This document shows positions 35,061-44,007 of a stretch of DNA of 64,000 bases, piece after piece (the first letter of the stretch is position 1; every line of letters starts with the position of its first letter). Source of the stretch: Planobacterium oryzisoli (lineage in GTDB: Bacteria; Bacteroidota; Bacteroidia; Flavobacteriales; Weeksellaceae). The position numbers and the translations under genes are program-made. The notes beneath the pieces are model-generated. The model had not been told where the DNA came from. It did not search any database and was given only the letters and a program-made list of their open reading frames with translations. The stretch covers positions 35,434 through 99,433 of the forward strand of contig NZ_JADKYY010000008.1 in assembly GCF_015354315.1 (NCBI RefSeq). Reading direction: 5' to 3'.

Positions 35061-35715
35061 AGGATATGCGCTCCACAAGCAGCCTTTCGCACACGACTTT
35101 GCTTAGGATATGGGTGCGCGCAGCGTACTTAAGGGTAGTGGAACCATCAAAGGGTTCTACATGGAGTACTTCCACAAGTGCCCCAAGAGAAAGCGCTATA
35201 GTGTCCAAATGGTTCAAAAGCTCCACTGGAGCCTCAGAGAGTGCGGAAAAAATACCTTTCTCACCATTATTAAGCTCTGTTAACCGGATGTAATTAAAAT
35301 GCGGCACACGACCTTCTTTATCGGGAATGGGGGAGCCATGAGGATCGGCCTTAGGAAAATTAAGCAGGTGATCTATCTTTTCAAAGAAGGCCTCGGAATT
35401 AATGTGTTCGATTTCTTCGGCAATTTCGTGTACCTCGTCCCAGGCAAAACCCATTTTTTCTACCAGAAACATCTCAGTAAGCCTGTGCTTGCGCACGACA
35501 AGGGCTGCTCTTTTCTTGCCTTCAGGAGTCACAACGATCGGTTTGTAGCTCTGGAAATGGACCCAGTCCTTTTCCATGAATTTCTTCATCATGGAATTCA
35601 CGCTGGGCATCTTTACTCCCAGCATCCTGCTCAGTTCGTTGACTAGGACCGTGTCTTTATCTTTGGTAAGATGGTAGATAGCTTTCAGGTAGTTTTCTTC
35701 GGTAAGGGTCGTCAT
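35059..35715 (-). CDS. DtxR/MntR-family metal-dependent repressor
   Basis: A 218-residue iron- or manganese-responsive repressor. The N-terminal winged helix has TEENYLKAIYHLTKD and ELSRMLGVKMPSVNSMMKKF. The dimerisation and metal-binding domain follows with KHRLTEMFLVEKMGFAWDEV, EEIEHINSEAFFEKIDHLLN and the FPKADPHGSPIP motif. The C-terminal FeoA/SH3-like domain is at about 150-218. Which metal it senses cannot be told from sequence. Transporters it might control are not adjacent. Confidence 0.9.
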   Translation of the reverse strand: MTTLTEENYLKAIYHLTKDKDTVLVNELSRMLGVKMPSVNSMMKKFMEKDWVHFQSYKPIVVTPEGKKRAALVVRKHRLTEMFLVEKMGFAWDEVHEIAEEIEHINSEAFFEKIDHLLNFPKADPHGSPIPDKEGRVPHFNYIRLTELNNGEKGIFSALSEAPVELLNHLDTIALSLGALVEVLHVEPFDGSTTLKYAARTHILSKVVCERLLVERIS

Positions 35716-35788
35716 AGCCGTAAAGGTATGAAAAGTTAGCTATAGGTTTAAAAAGGCCTAACAATTACACCACTTCACTCAAAAAATG

Positions 35789-35796
35789 TACATTTG
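35789..35796 (+). promoter_or_regulatory. -7 promoter box for rsmG
   Basis: TACATTTG matches TAnnTTTG and lies 19 nt before the ATG at 35816. It falls inside a longer open frame, so that frame's upstream start at 35786 cannot be used. Confidence 0.55.
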
Positions 35797-35815
35797 TACG
35801 CTTAAGACACAGCGT

Positions 35816-36448
35816 ATGCAAGAGACCATTTTACGTTATTTTCCCGATCTTACTCCGAAACAAATCCACCAATTCGAGCAGCTTGAGGCGCTGTATCGGG
35901 AATGGAACGCAAAAATCAATGTAGTATCGAGAAAAGACCTGGACGCACTTTATGAAAGGCACGTTTTACATTCTTTAGGAATCGCTAAGGTCATGGAATT
36001 TGCCGCAGGTACTAAAGTCCTTGATGTAGGAACCGGAGGGGGGTTCCCGGGCATTCCCCTGGCCATACTTTTCCCAGAGAGCGAGTTTACCCTGGTGGAT
36101 TCCATCGGAAAGAAAATCCTTGTAGTAAAAGAAGTCTCCAGCGCATTGGGTCTTGAGAACGTTACGGCGATACATGCGCGCTGCGAAGAGATAAAGGACC
36201 GCTTTCACTTTGTGGTTTCACGAGCAGTGACGCAAATGCCGGTATTTCTCAAATGGCTTAGAGGGAAGTTCTTGAAGGATCAGATCAATTCCCGCCACAA
36301 TGGTGTGCTCTACCTAAAGGGGGGCGATTTGGGCGAGGAATTGCAAGGAATCCGTGCAGAGATTTTCCAGCTAAAAGAATTTTTTCCAATGGAATTTTTT
36401 GAAACCAAAAAAGTGGTGTATATTTCTAAAGGAAATTTTAATTCATAG
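35816..36448 (+). CDS. rsmG: 16S rRNA (guanine527-N7)-methyltransferase
   Basis: Methylates G527 of 16S rRNA. The 210-residue SAM methyltransferase shows QFEQLEALYREWNAKINVVS, LYERHVLHSLGIAKV, SAM motif I VLDVGTGGGFPGIPLAILFP, FTLVDSIGKKILVVKEV and FHFVVSRAVTQMPVFLKW. The ATG at 35816 follows the promoter box and gives the usual family length. Confidence 0.95.
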   Translation: MQETILRYFPDLTPKQIHQFEQLEALYREWNAKINVVSRKDLDALYERHVLHSLGIAKVMEFAAGTKVLDVGTGGGFPGIPLAILFPESEFTLVDSIGKKILVVKEVSSALGLENVTAIHARCEEIKDRFHFVVSRAVTQMPVFLKWLRGKFLKDQINSRHNGVLYLKGGDLGEELQGIRAEIFQLKEFFPMEFFETKKVVYISKGNFNS

Positions 36449-36492
36449 TATCTATAACCCGTCTTATTACATTATTTATCCGTTCCAGAGCC

Positions 36493-37008
36493 TTGGCTGC
36501 AGTATTTTTCAGTGTGGCTCCATTGTTTTTTTCGCAAACCATCCCCTGGAAGGCAACGCAATCTATACAGTGGTCCCATTTTAGGGAGCGCGGGGATTTA
36601 AGGCAAGCGGCGCAAAGCGCAGTGGGAATGAAAGGCCGTTCAGGTAAACTGGCATCGGGCAGGTATTTTATTACGGTAGATGCATTTTTTGATCCTACCC
36701 GTTCGTATGTGCACCCCAAAGCAAAATCGAGCGCACTTCTCTCCCACGAACAGGGCCACTTTGATCTGGCCGAAGTCTATGCGCGTAAAATAAAGAAGGC
36801 AGCTTTGCAGAGACTACGCTCACTGGAGGATTTAAAAAAGGGTTTTAAGCCCCTTTTTGATGCCTACTATGCGCAGTATCTTAAAGAACAGGAAAAATAC
36901 GATACCAAGACCCGTAAAGGAACCCATCCTTCCTTTCAAAAAGCCTACGAGCTGTGGATTGAGAAGGAACTTATGCAACTTCAACACTTTAAAAGCACAA
37001 CCCCTTGA
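36493..37008 (+). CDS. DUF922-like predicted secreted Zn-peptidase, start uncertain
   Basis: About 171 residues, with a hydrophobic N-terminal stretch (AAVFFSVAPLFFSQ) that looks like a signal peptide. The core motif SSALLSHEQGHFDLAEVYAR contains HExxH-like HEQGH. This is characteristic of the DUF922 family of predicted zinc-dependent proteases. The frame is open upstream without an ATG back toward the rsmG stop. TTG at 36493 is the nearest usable start, but an ATT or ATA start giving a longer basic n-region cannot be excluded. It overlaps the next gene at TTGA. Confidence 0.7.
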   Translation: MAAVFFSVAPLFFSQTIPWKATQSIQWSHFRERGDLRQAAQSAVGMKGRSGKLASGRYFITVDAFFDPTRSYVHPKAKSSALLSHEQGHFDLAEVYARKIKKAALQRLRSLEDLKKGFKPLFDAYYAQYLKEQEKYDTKTRKGTHPSFQKAYELWIEKELMQLQHFKSTTP

Positions 37009-39683
37009 AATATTCATTTCTTTACCGCATCGCCGCTGAACTTATAAAAGACGCAAAAGACCTGAAAGACCATGTGGTGGTTTTCCCGGGAAAACGACCG
37101 CAGATTTTTTTCAAAAAGGCACTTGAGGATTTAGGCTACAGCGGATTTCTTCCTCGAATGAAAACCATCGAGGAGTTGACTGAGGAAATCTCAGGAGCCA
37201 CCTGTATCCAGGGCCTAGCATTAACTCTGGAGGCCTACCGATTTCATACGCAGCTCTACCCAATGGAATTTTCGGAATTCCTCAAGTGGTTTCCCGCGCT
37301 TGCAAAAGACTGGGACGAGATACTCAAATTTGCTCCCGAGCCCTTAGCGGTGCTAGATTACATGCAGGAGGAGGAACGCATTTTACAGTGGGCAAAATCC
37401 CTAGGACAGGACGAGCTTGGAGAGGTATCGCAGCGTTTCCTGGATTTCTGGAAGAAAAACGGCGAGTATCTACCTCAACTTGACCGGCATCTGGAGCAGC
37501 AGGGACTGGCCTCTCCGGGTATGGTACACCTGATGGCACTTAAAAATGTGGGGCAGTACATAGCGGCATCCAAAGAGCGGTTCGTGTTCTGTGGTCTGAA
37601 TGCACTGACCCGACTCGAAGAAAAACTCATCCGTGAACTGCTAGCCCTGGACAAGGCCCAATGCTACTTCCATTCCGACAGTTACTATATGGACAACTCC
37701 GTGCAGGAAGCCGGAGCATTCCTTCGCAGGCACCGACAATGGAAGGAATTCAATGATTTCCGGCAGTTTCAGTGGGTGGACCAGGATTTCATGCAGTCTA
37801 AATACATTGCCTTGTACGAAGTGCCTGGTAACGTTACACAGACCAAGCTTCTTAGTTCCATTCTGCAACAAATTAAGCCTGAGGAACTGGAAGACACTGC
37901 TGTGGTGTTACTGGATGAGAATCTATTGCCTTCGGTGATCTCTGAACTGTCTTTTGTAGAGCATCTGAATATAACTATGGGTTATCCTATAAAGAACATG
38001 GCCTTCTCTCAAGGTATACGTGCGCTCTTACATCTCCACAAGCAACTGGAAATCCGTTCGGGTAGTTACTACTATAAGGACCTGGTGAATATTCTCACTG
38101 CCATTCCAGCTGCTGTAACGGATAATGAGATTATCGCCACATTTCAGAAGGAGCTCGTGGAAAAGAACCGCGTCTACCTCTCTTATAAAATGCTCAAAGA
38201 ACTGCTTGGCGATTTGAGTTATTTCTCAATCCTGGAGAAATGTTCTTCTCCCATGGAACTTTTGGAGAAACTTCTGGCATTCACCACCGATCTAAAAACA
38301 TTTAAACTCTCCGATTTGCAGTACGAGAATATCTCGCATTTTGAAAAACAACTAAGGATCCTTTCCAACCAATTGGCGGATTTTGACTTTGTGCACTCGG
38401 TAGATGTGCTCGAGATACTAATCAACCAGCTGGTGCAGACCCAGACCATTGACTTTGTAGGGGAACCCTTAAAGGGACTGCAGGTGATGGGACTCTTGGA
38501 AACTAGACTTCTTACCTTTAAGAACGTAGTGCTTCTCTCTGTAAATGAAGGGAAACTTCCCGGATCCGGAGGCAATTCCTATATTCCCTTTAACGTACGC
38601 GCGAGCCACCAGATGCATACCTACCTGGAATCGGACAGCATCTATGCCTATCATTTCTACCGTCTGATCCAACAGGCAGAAAAAGTATATCTGCTCTACA
38701 ATTCACTTACCTCCGGTATAAACAGTGGTGAGAAAAGTAGATTCATTACCCAGTTGCAAATGGAAAGTCCCCACAAAGTGCACCATTTCGTAGTGGATAC
38801 ATCCGCGACGGCAACGGAGACTTCCGAGATGTCTGTTTCAAAAACACCCGCTCTTTTAGAACGCCTAGAACGCTGGAAAAGCCGTGTGGCGGCATCGCAT
38901 CTGAATTCGTACCTGTACAATCCGATGGATTTTTACCTAAAGAATATCCTTTATTCACAAAATGAAGAGATAGAGGAAGAGCTTTCGAGCAGAAATTATG
39001 GAAACCTTATTCACTTTTCACTGGAGTACCTCTACGAGCCCCTGGTAGAGAAATATCTTACTACTAAAGATCTAGAAGGCTTGTTAGGGCAAACCGAGGC
39101 GGCTTTGGCCCATGCCATGGAGCGGCTGAAACACGATCCGGCTTATTATGCTGTGGGAATGAATTATATCCATAAGCAGATGGCTCTCTCCGTGCTTGAG
39201 CGGATCATAAAGAAAGACACGCAGAGTGTGGAAGAAGGTAGCTCGCTGCGAATCCTTGCGGTAGAAAAACGCTTTTCTGGAGTTCCTCTTGAGATTCCGG
39301 GGCACGGCAGTGTAGAGCTTCGGGGCATCATTGACCGTATGGATGAATTTGATGGTCAGGTGCGTCTCATTGACTATAAATCTTCTCTAAACTCGCAAGA
39401 ACTGTCCTTTGGTTTAAAGTCCTTTCAAGAGGGACTCTCCTATAAACACAGCAAAGGCCTTCAGCTTGCCTTCTACCTCTATGCTTTGGGACAGGATGCA
39501 GAATATAGCGGTAGAGCATTTTCTGCCGGAATATGGTCCTTTGCTAAGGTAGGGGAAGGGGTGCAGCCACTACAAATGAAGGACTATACGCTGGAGGATC
39601 TGCTGGAAGGAATAAAAGGAGTCATCGCAGAGATCCTTGACCCCGACGTACCGTTTACCAGAACGCAGAAAGTAATCTATTAG
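37005..39683 (+). CDS. AddB-like PD-(D/E)XK nuclease family protein
   Basis: An 892-residue protein resembling the AddB subunit of AddAB recombination nucleases. The N-terminal region is a helicase-like fold without a Walker A motif (HVVVFPGKRPQIFFKKALE replaces it), so it is probably an inactive helicase. The C-terminal nuclease domain carries ELRGIIDRMDEFDGQVRLID followed by YKSS, the D-(x)n-(D/E)xK catalytic motif, and a GNLIHFSLEYLYEP block. An AddA-type helicase is not in the window. The start is TTG overlapping the TGA of the upstream gene, so the two genes are translationally coupled. Confidence 0.85.
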   Translation: MKYSFLYRIAAELIKDAKDLKDHVVVFPGKRPQIFFKKALEDLGYSGFLPRMKTIEELTEEISGATCIQGLALTLEAYRFHTQLYPMEFSEFLKWFPALAKDWDEILKFAPEPLAVLDYMQEEERILQWAKSLGQDELGEVSQRFLDFWKKNGEYLPQLDRHLEQQGLASPGMVHLMALKNVGQYIAASKERFVFCGLNALTRLEEKLIRELLALDKAQCYFHSDSYYMDNSVQEAGAFLRRHRQWKEFNDFRQFQWVDQDFMQSKYIALYEVPGNVTQTKLLSSILQQIKPEELEDTAVVLLDENLLPSVISELSFVEHLNITMGYPIKNMAFSQGIRALLHLHKQLEIRSGSYYYKDLVNILTAIPAAVTDNEIIATFQKELVEKNRVYLSYKMLKELLGDLSYFSILEKCSSPMELLEKLLAFTTDLKTFKLSDLQYENISHFEKQLRILSNQLADFDFVHSVDVLEILINQLVQTQTIDFVGEPLKGLQVMGLLETRLLTFKNVVLLSVNEGKLPGSGGNSYIPFNVRASHQMHTYLESDSIYAYHFYRLIQQAEKVYLLYNSLTSGINSGEKSRFITQLQMESPHKVHHFVVDTSATATETSEMSVSKTPALLERLERWKSRVAASHLNSYLYNPMDFYLKNILYSQNEEIEEELSSRNYGNLIHFSLEYLYEPLVEKYLTTKDLEGLLGQTEAALAHAMERLKHDPAYYAVGMNYIHKQMALSVLERIIKKDTQSVEEGSSLRILAVEKRFSGVPLEIPGHGSVELRGIIDRMDEFDGQVRLIDYKSSLNSQELSFGLKSFQEGLSYKHSKGLQLAFYLYALGQDAEYSGRAFSAGIWSFAKVGEGVQPLQMKDYTLEDLLEGIKGVIAEILDPDVPFTRTQKVIY

Positions 39684-39696
39684 GGTGTAGGGGACT

Positions 39697-41823
39697 TTAG
39701 TCTTTTAGGCGCATGCTAAGCTGTACCCGACGCCTTTCTAGGTCCACTTCCAAGACTCTCACTTTGACATGTTGGTGCAGATGCACTGCCTCCGTGACGC
39801 TTGAGAGAAATCTGTCGGAGACCTGCGAAATATGCACCAGGCCGCTTTCCTTAATGCCGATGTCCACAAAACATCCAAATGCCGTGATATTGTTGACAAT
39901 GCCATTTAAGACCATTCCTTCATTAAGGTCTTCAAGCTTGCGTATGCTGCTGTCAAATACAAGCACTTTTGCACTGGTCCGAGGATCCAGTCCCGGTTTC
40001 TTAAGTTCTGAGACGATATCTTTCAGTGAAAGTATTCCCAGCTTTTCGCTAGTGTATTTTTCAAGTTCCAGACTATCCAGCAGCGGGGCATTACCGATGA
40101 GCTGATCTAAATCCATCCGCAGGTCTTTTGCAATTCTTTCTACAACGGGATAGGATTCGGGGTGTACTGCGGAATTATCCAAGGGATGCTTGGACTGTGG
40201 AATCCGAAGAAATGCAGCGCACTGCTCAAACGCTTTGCTACCAAGGCGTGGTACGCTTAGTAATTGTTCCCTTGAACTAAAGCCTCCGTGCTCCTTGCGA
40301 TATTCCACCAAGGCTGCAGCTAATTTTTCACCAATTCCCGAAACGTACTGCAAAAGCGAAGCACTGGCAGTATTTACATTGACCCCTACGCTATTGACGG
40401 CTCCAACCACCGTGTGGTGCAGCTGTTGTTGAAGTAAAGACTGGTCGACATCGTGCTGGTACTGCCCTACACCGATGGACTTGGGGTCTATTTTTACCAG
40501 TTCTGCGAGCGGATCGCTAAGTCTTCTGCCGATGGATACTGCCCCTCGGACCGTTACATCGTAGCTGGGAAATTCGGCGCGTGCCAATGCACTAGCGGAA
40601 TAGACCGAGGCACCAGCCTCCGAGACCACAAAAACTTCCGGAGGGCGTTCAAATGCTATTTTTTGTAGAAGCGCTTCGGTCTCTCTGCTCGCCGTGCCGT
40701 TACCAATCGCTATGGCTTCTATTTTGTAAGCACCTACCAGTGAGCGAATTTTCTTTATGGCCTGGGTAGTTTCCTTTTGCGGAGGATGGGGATAGATTGT
40801 CTCATTGTGGAGCAGCTCGCCCTTCTCATCGAGACACACCAGCTTGCACCCACTCCGATACCCTGGATCTAGTGCCAGTATTCGTTTCTCTCCCAACGGA
40901 GCGCTGAGAAGTAATTGCTTCAAATTTTGCGCAAATATGTCGATGGCCGCCTGATCCGCTTTTCTCTTATAGTAGCCCAGCACCTCCGTACTTAGTGAAG
41001 GATAGAGTAGGCGGGTGATACTGTCTTTGAGCGCCAGTTGCATTTCCCCCAAGTGCGTATGGTGGGGTTTTACCACCAAAGGCTCGAGAGTTTTAAAGAT
41101 CTCCTCCGGGTCCACTTCTACCTTCATTCGTACAAAGCCTTCCTGGCTGGCCCTTAAAAGGGCAAGAAGTCGGTGGGAGGGCATTTTGAAAAGCGGTTCA
41201 TGCCAGTCAAAGTATTGCCGGTATTTTTGGGCCTCGGGGTCCTGCGCTTTCGCTTTGACCAGTACGGATTTCACTGCAGCGCGACGTTCAAAAAGCCTTC
41301 GCAAAGTCTTGCGCACCTTAATATCCTCACTTATCCACTCTGCCAGGATATCGCGGGCTAGCTCCAGCGCCCTACTTGAGGTTGGGAGTTCAGGGCAAAG
41401 AAAGCGCTCTAGAAAGGAAGGAGATAGCGTTTTACCTTCTTTAAGGGCACGGGCTAGGGGTTCAAGGCCCAGATCCCGCGCGCTCTGTGCCCGAGTATTT
41501 CTTTTTCGTTTGTATGGGAGATAAAGATCTTCCAGCTCTTGTAAATCGTAGCTTGCCACTATTTTTTCCTCGAGTGGCTGTGAAAGCTGCTTCTGATTCT
41601 CTATGGCGGACAGAATTGCTTTTTTTCGCTTTTCTATTTCATCGAATTGGATTTTAAGATTCTGTATCTTTTGTATTTCCACCTCATTAAGGTTACCGGT
41701 CTGGTCTTTTCGGTAGCGGGCAATAAAGGGAATCGTGGCCTCAGCGGACAGAAGCTGAATGGTGGAATCGATACTTCTTCGTGGTAAATCCAGATGCGAT
41801 TGTATATAATCAAGTGCGGTCAT
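39697..41823 (-). CDS. tex: Tex-family RNA-binding transcription accessory protein
   Basis: A 708-residue nucleic acid-binding protein. Domains run in the family order. The Tex N-terminal helical domain (about 1-200) has ATIPFIARYRKDQTGNLNE. The YqgF RNase H-like fold (about 320-440) has ILALDPGYRSGCKLVCLDEK. The helix-hairpin-helix region (about 490-560) has VNTASASLLQYVSGIGEKLA. The C-terminal S1 domain (about 640-708) has GMVLNGIVNNITAFGCFVDI. The ATG at 41823 lies 9 nt after a -7 box; a TTG at 41835 falls inside the box and is rejected. Confidence 0.94.
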   Translation of the reverse strand: MTALDYIQSHLDLPRRSIDSTIQLLSAEATIPFIARYRKDQTGNLNEVEIQKIQNLKIQFDEIEKRKKAILSAIENQKQLSQPLEEKIVASYDLQELEDLYLPYKRKRNTRAQSARDLGLEPLARALKEGKTLSPSFLERFLCPELPTSSRALELARDILAEWISEDIKVRKTLRRLFERRAAVKSVLVKAKAQDPEAQKYRQYFDWHEPLFKMPSHRLLALLRASQEGFVRMKVEVDPEEIFKTLEPLVVKPHHTHLGEMQLALKDSITRLLYPSLSTEVLGYYKRKADQAAIDIFAQNLKQLLLSAPLGEKRILALDPGYRSGCKLVCLDEKGELLHNETIYPHPPQKETTQAIKKIRSLVGAYKIEAIAIGNGTASRETEALLQKIAFERPPEVFVVSEAGASVYSASALARAEFPSYDVTVRGAVSIGRRLSDPLAELVKIDPKSIGVGQYQHDVDQSLLQQQLHHTVVGAVNSVGVNVNTASASLLQYVSGIGEKLAAALVEYRKEHGGFSSREQLLSVPRLGSKAFEQCAAFLRIPQSKHPLDNSAVHPESYPVVERIAKDLRMDLDQLIGNAPLLDSLELEKYTSEKLGILSLKDIVSELKKPGLDPRTSAKVLVFDSSIRKLEDLNEGMVLNGIVNNITAFGCFVDIGIKESGLVHISQVSDRFLSSVTEAVHLHQHVKVRVLEVDLERRRVQLSMRLKD

Positions 41824-41832
41824 AAGTGAGGG

Positions 41833-41840
41833 CAAATGTA
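41833..41840 (-). promoter_or_regulatory. -7 promoter box for tex
   Basis: On the minus strand TACATTTG matches TAnnTTTG and ends 9 nt before the ATG at 41823, implying a nearly leaderless transcript. Confidence 0.55.
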
Positions 41841-41866
41841 CTGAACTCCGGAGAAAAAACCGTACG

Positions 41867-41897
41867 TTCTAGCGAGAAGGACTCGCTGCGGCTAGAA
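41867..41897. repeat. Inverted repeat between tex and the acyl-CoA dehydrogenase gene
   Basis: TTCTAGC pairs with GCTAGAA (7 bp), and an inner CGAG/CTCG can extend the pairing. It lies in a 149-nt gap that also holds the 41911-41942 hairpin. There is no T-run, so it is not an ordinary terminator. Confidence 0.4.
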
Positions 41898-41910
41898 TTA
41901 CACGTAAACG

Positions 41911-41942
41911 AAAAGCGGTAATACCCTTGCAAGTATTCCGCT
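41911..41942 (-). terminator. Weak hairpin after the acyl-CoA dehydrogenase gene
   Basis: On the minus strand AGCGGAATAC can pair with GTATTACCGCT (one bulged base) and is followed by a TTT-containing tract. This could terminate the dehydrogenase transcript before tex. The T-run is short. Confidence 0.4.
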
Positions 41943-41972
41943 ATAGTTGTAGTATAGTTACGTTAAGGTTAT

Positions 41973-43154
41973 TTAGCTGAATGCGTTAATACCTGTAATA
42001 TCCAATCCAGTGATTAAAAGATGGATGTCATGGGTTCCCTCGTAGGTAATTACGCTTTCCAGGTTGGCCGCATGACGCATCATAGGAAAGTCTCCCATGA
42101 TTCCCATGCCCCCAAGCATTTGTCTGCTCTCACGTGCGATCTCAATGGCCATTTTTACGTTATTACGCTTGGCCATGGAAATCTGCGCTGGAGTAGCAGT
42201 CTCCGTATTTTTTAGGTTTCCTAACTGCAGGCATAGAAGCTGTGCTTTGGTAATTTCGGTAAGAAATTCAGCTAGTTTTTTTTGCTGCAGTTGAAAAGAG
42301 GCTATAGGCTTTCCAAACTGTTGACGTTCCTTAGTATATTGTACTGCAGTACAATAGCAGTCAATGGCCGCTCCAATCACGCCCCAGGAAATTCCGTATC
42401 GCGCAGAATTCAGGCAGCTTAAAGGTCCTTTCAGACCTTCCACGCCGGGAAGAATGTTTTCTGATGGTATCCGGACATTTTCAAAAACCAGTTCCCCGGT
42501 CTTTGAAGCTCTAAGGGACCATTTATTATGTGTTTCTGGTGTGGAGAAACCCTCCATTCCTCGCTCCACAATGACTCCGCGCACCTTGCCCTCTTCATCC
42601 TTTGCCCAAACCACAGCCAGATGGCAGAGCGGGGCATTGGTAATCCACATTTTAGCGCCGTTAAGTGTGTAGCCATCCGCTGTTTTCCTTATTGTAGTTT
42701 CCATGGAGCTTGGATCGGATCCGTGGTTAGGTTCCGTCAGGCCGAAAGCACCAATGAGTTCTCCTTGGGCGAGGCCTGGGAGAAATTTTTCCTTTTGCTC
42801 TTTACTGCCGTACTTGAAGATGGGAAACATCACAAGGGAGCTTTGTACCGAGGCGGCAGAACGCACCGCAGAGTCTCCACGTTCGAGCTCTTGCATGATG
42901 ATACCGTAGGCAATTTGGTCTAGACCAGCGCCTCCATACTCTTCGGGAATATAGGGACCAAGCGCCCCAATTTTACCCAGTTCCTGCATCAGGCCCGGTA
43001 TGTCCCGATGCTCTTGTGCAGCCTGATCGATCTGGGGGATAACAAAACTCTCCACCCAGTCCCGAACTGAGGAACGTATAAGTTTGTGTTCTTCAGATAG
43101 TAACTGGTCCAGCATATAGTAATCTGGAATACTTTGCAAAGGATAATACGACAT
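41973..43154 (-). CDS. Acyl-CoA dehydrogenase family protein, glutaryl-CoA dehydrogenase-like
   Basis: A FAD enzyme of acyl-CoA oxidation. At 393 residues it has the three acyl-CoA dehydrogenase domains. Motifs are IGALGPYIPEEYGGAGLDQ, the FAD-binding IGAFGLTEPNHGSDPSSMET, NGAKMWITNAPLCHLAVVWA, RESRQMLGGMGIMGDFPMMR and the catalytic Glu in VITYEGTHDIHLLITG. The sequence pattern fits the glutaryl-CoA dehydrogenase branch (lysine and tryptophan breakdown), though substrate is inferred. A minus-strand TAAATTAG box at 43171-43178, one mismatch from TAnnTTTG, may be its promoter. Confidence 0.9.
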   Translation of the reverse strand: MSYYPLQSIPDYYMLDQLLSEEHKLIRSSVRDWVESFVIPQIDQAAQEHRDIPGLMQELGKIGALGPYIPEEYGGAGLDQIAYGIIMQELERGDSAVRSAASVQSSLVMFPIFKYGSKEQKEKFLPGLAQGELIGAFGLTEPNHGSDPSSMETTIRKTADGYTLNGAKMWITNAPLCHLAVVWAKDEEGKVRGVIVERGMEGFSTPETHNKWSLRASKTGELVFENVRIPSENILPGVEGLKGPLSCLNSARYGISWGVIGAAIDCYCTAVQYTKERQQFGKPIASFQLQQKKLAEFLTEITKAQLLCLQLGNLKNTETATPAQISMAKRNNVKMAIEIARESRQMLGGMGIMGDFPMMRHAANLESVITYEGTHDIHLLITGLDITGINAFS

Positions 43155-43195
43155 GGAAATCTATTTTGGTCTAATTTAGGAATATTTCTCCAACC

Positions 43196-43951
43196 TCAAA
43201 CGCTGATTTCACTTGGTAAGAATTTATACAAATAGGGGGCTTTATTAGGGGATCCGTCGTAGAACTTCTCCAGACGTTCCAGGGTTCCCAAACTGAGCAT
43301 TTTTCGCTGGAAATTATTTCTTCTAAACTTTTCACCAAGCACCGTTTCGTAAAGCTGCTGGAGTTGCATCATCGTGAACTTCTCAGGCAGGAGATTGTAG
43401 GCAACCAGCTGCGTGTCAAGGTTCTTGCGAAGATGTATAAGTCCTTCGTTTATCATACGTTCATGGTCAAAGGCCATATTTGGAAGCTTATCTACATCGT
43501 GCCATTCCACTGATTCGTTCAGTGCGTCCGGGAAGGTTTCCGACATGGTATAGTCGATGAGACTGCAATAGGCCACACTAATGAAACGCTGAAAAATCCA
43601 ATGGTCTTTGGGTACCTCGATACCCTTGTTTTGAAGCAGTATTTGGTGGACATTATTCTCCGTGCGGTCGATACGTCCAAAAGTATGAAACTGGTCCAGG
43701 AAAAGATCGTGCAGATGAGTGCGTTCGTAGAGTACCCTTGCGGCAGCCTGCCTAAGATCTTCGTGGTTGAATACAAATCCTCCTGGTACCGAATACAGGT
43801 CCAGGTCGTGGTATTTTAATAGCAGTACTTTGAGTTTATCTTTATGAAACCCGAAAATAATGCAGTCCACTGAGATATGTTCGACAAAATCAGTGGTATT
43901 GATCAGGTCTAGCAGACTCTGACGGTTCTTAGAATCATCCAGTTGTGTCAT
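43196..43951 (-). CDS. Nudix-fold transcriptional regulator (NrtR/AraR-like) of the glucan locus
   Basis: A DNA-binding regulator with an N-terminal Nudix domain and a C-terminal winged helix. The Nudix box is degenerate. After VPGGFVFNHEDLRQAAARVL comes YERTHL, where the REUxEE core reads RVLYER, so hydrolysis is unlikely and the domain should sense a ligand. The winged-helix part (about 185-251) has FTMMQLQQLYETVLGEKFRR followed by NNFQRKML, as in NrtR. ATG at 43951 is used; GTG at 43969 in frame would add six residues. It lies beside the transporter and SusC/D, and three operator-like sites are found nearby. Confidence 0.88.
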   Translation of the reverse strand: MTQLDDSKNRQSLLDLINTTDFVEHISVDCIIFGFHKDKLKVLLLKYHDLDLYSVPGGFVFNHEDLRQAAARVLYERTHLHDLFLDQFHTFGRIDRTENNVHQILLQNKGIEVPKDHWIFQRFISVAYCSLIDYTMSETFPDALNESVEWHDVDKLPNMAFDHERMINEGLIHLRKNLDTQLVAYNLLPEKFTMMQLQQLYETVLGEKFRRNNFQRKMLSLGTLERLEKFYDGSPNKAPYLYKFLPSEISV

Positions 43952-43980
43952 GGCTGAAATATTGTCCACTAAAGATAAGA

Positions 43981-44007
43981 CTATTTTATCAATTTGAGAT
44001 AATAATT
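43981..44007. promoter_or_regulatory. Operator-like site 1, upstream of the Nudix regulator
   Basis: On the minus strand the core is ATTATCTCAAATTGATAA, aligned with sites 2 and 3 over about 27 nt. It covers the end of the MFS gene and lies 29 nt before the regulator ATG, consistent with autoregulation. Confidence 0.6.

Noticed and set aside
36493..41823. A phage-defence island (nuclease plus peptidase plus Tex)
   Set aside because: The AddB-like and Tex proteins are widespread housekeeping proteins, codon use matches neighbours, and no integrase or repeat borders them.
41823..41835. TTG start for tex four codons upstream
   Set aside because: The TTG is part of the promoter -7 box TACATTTG on that strand.
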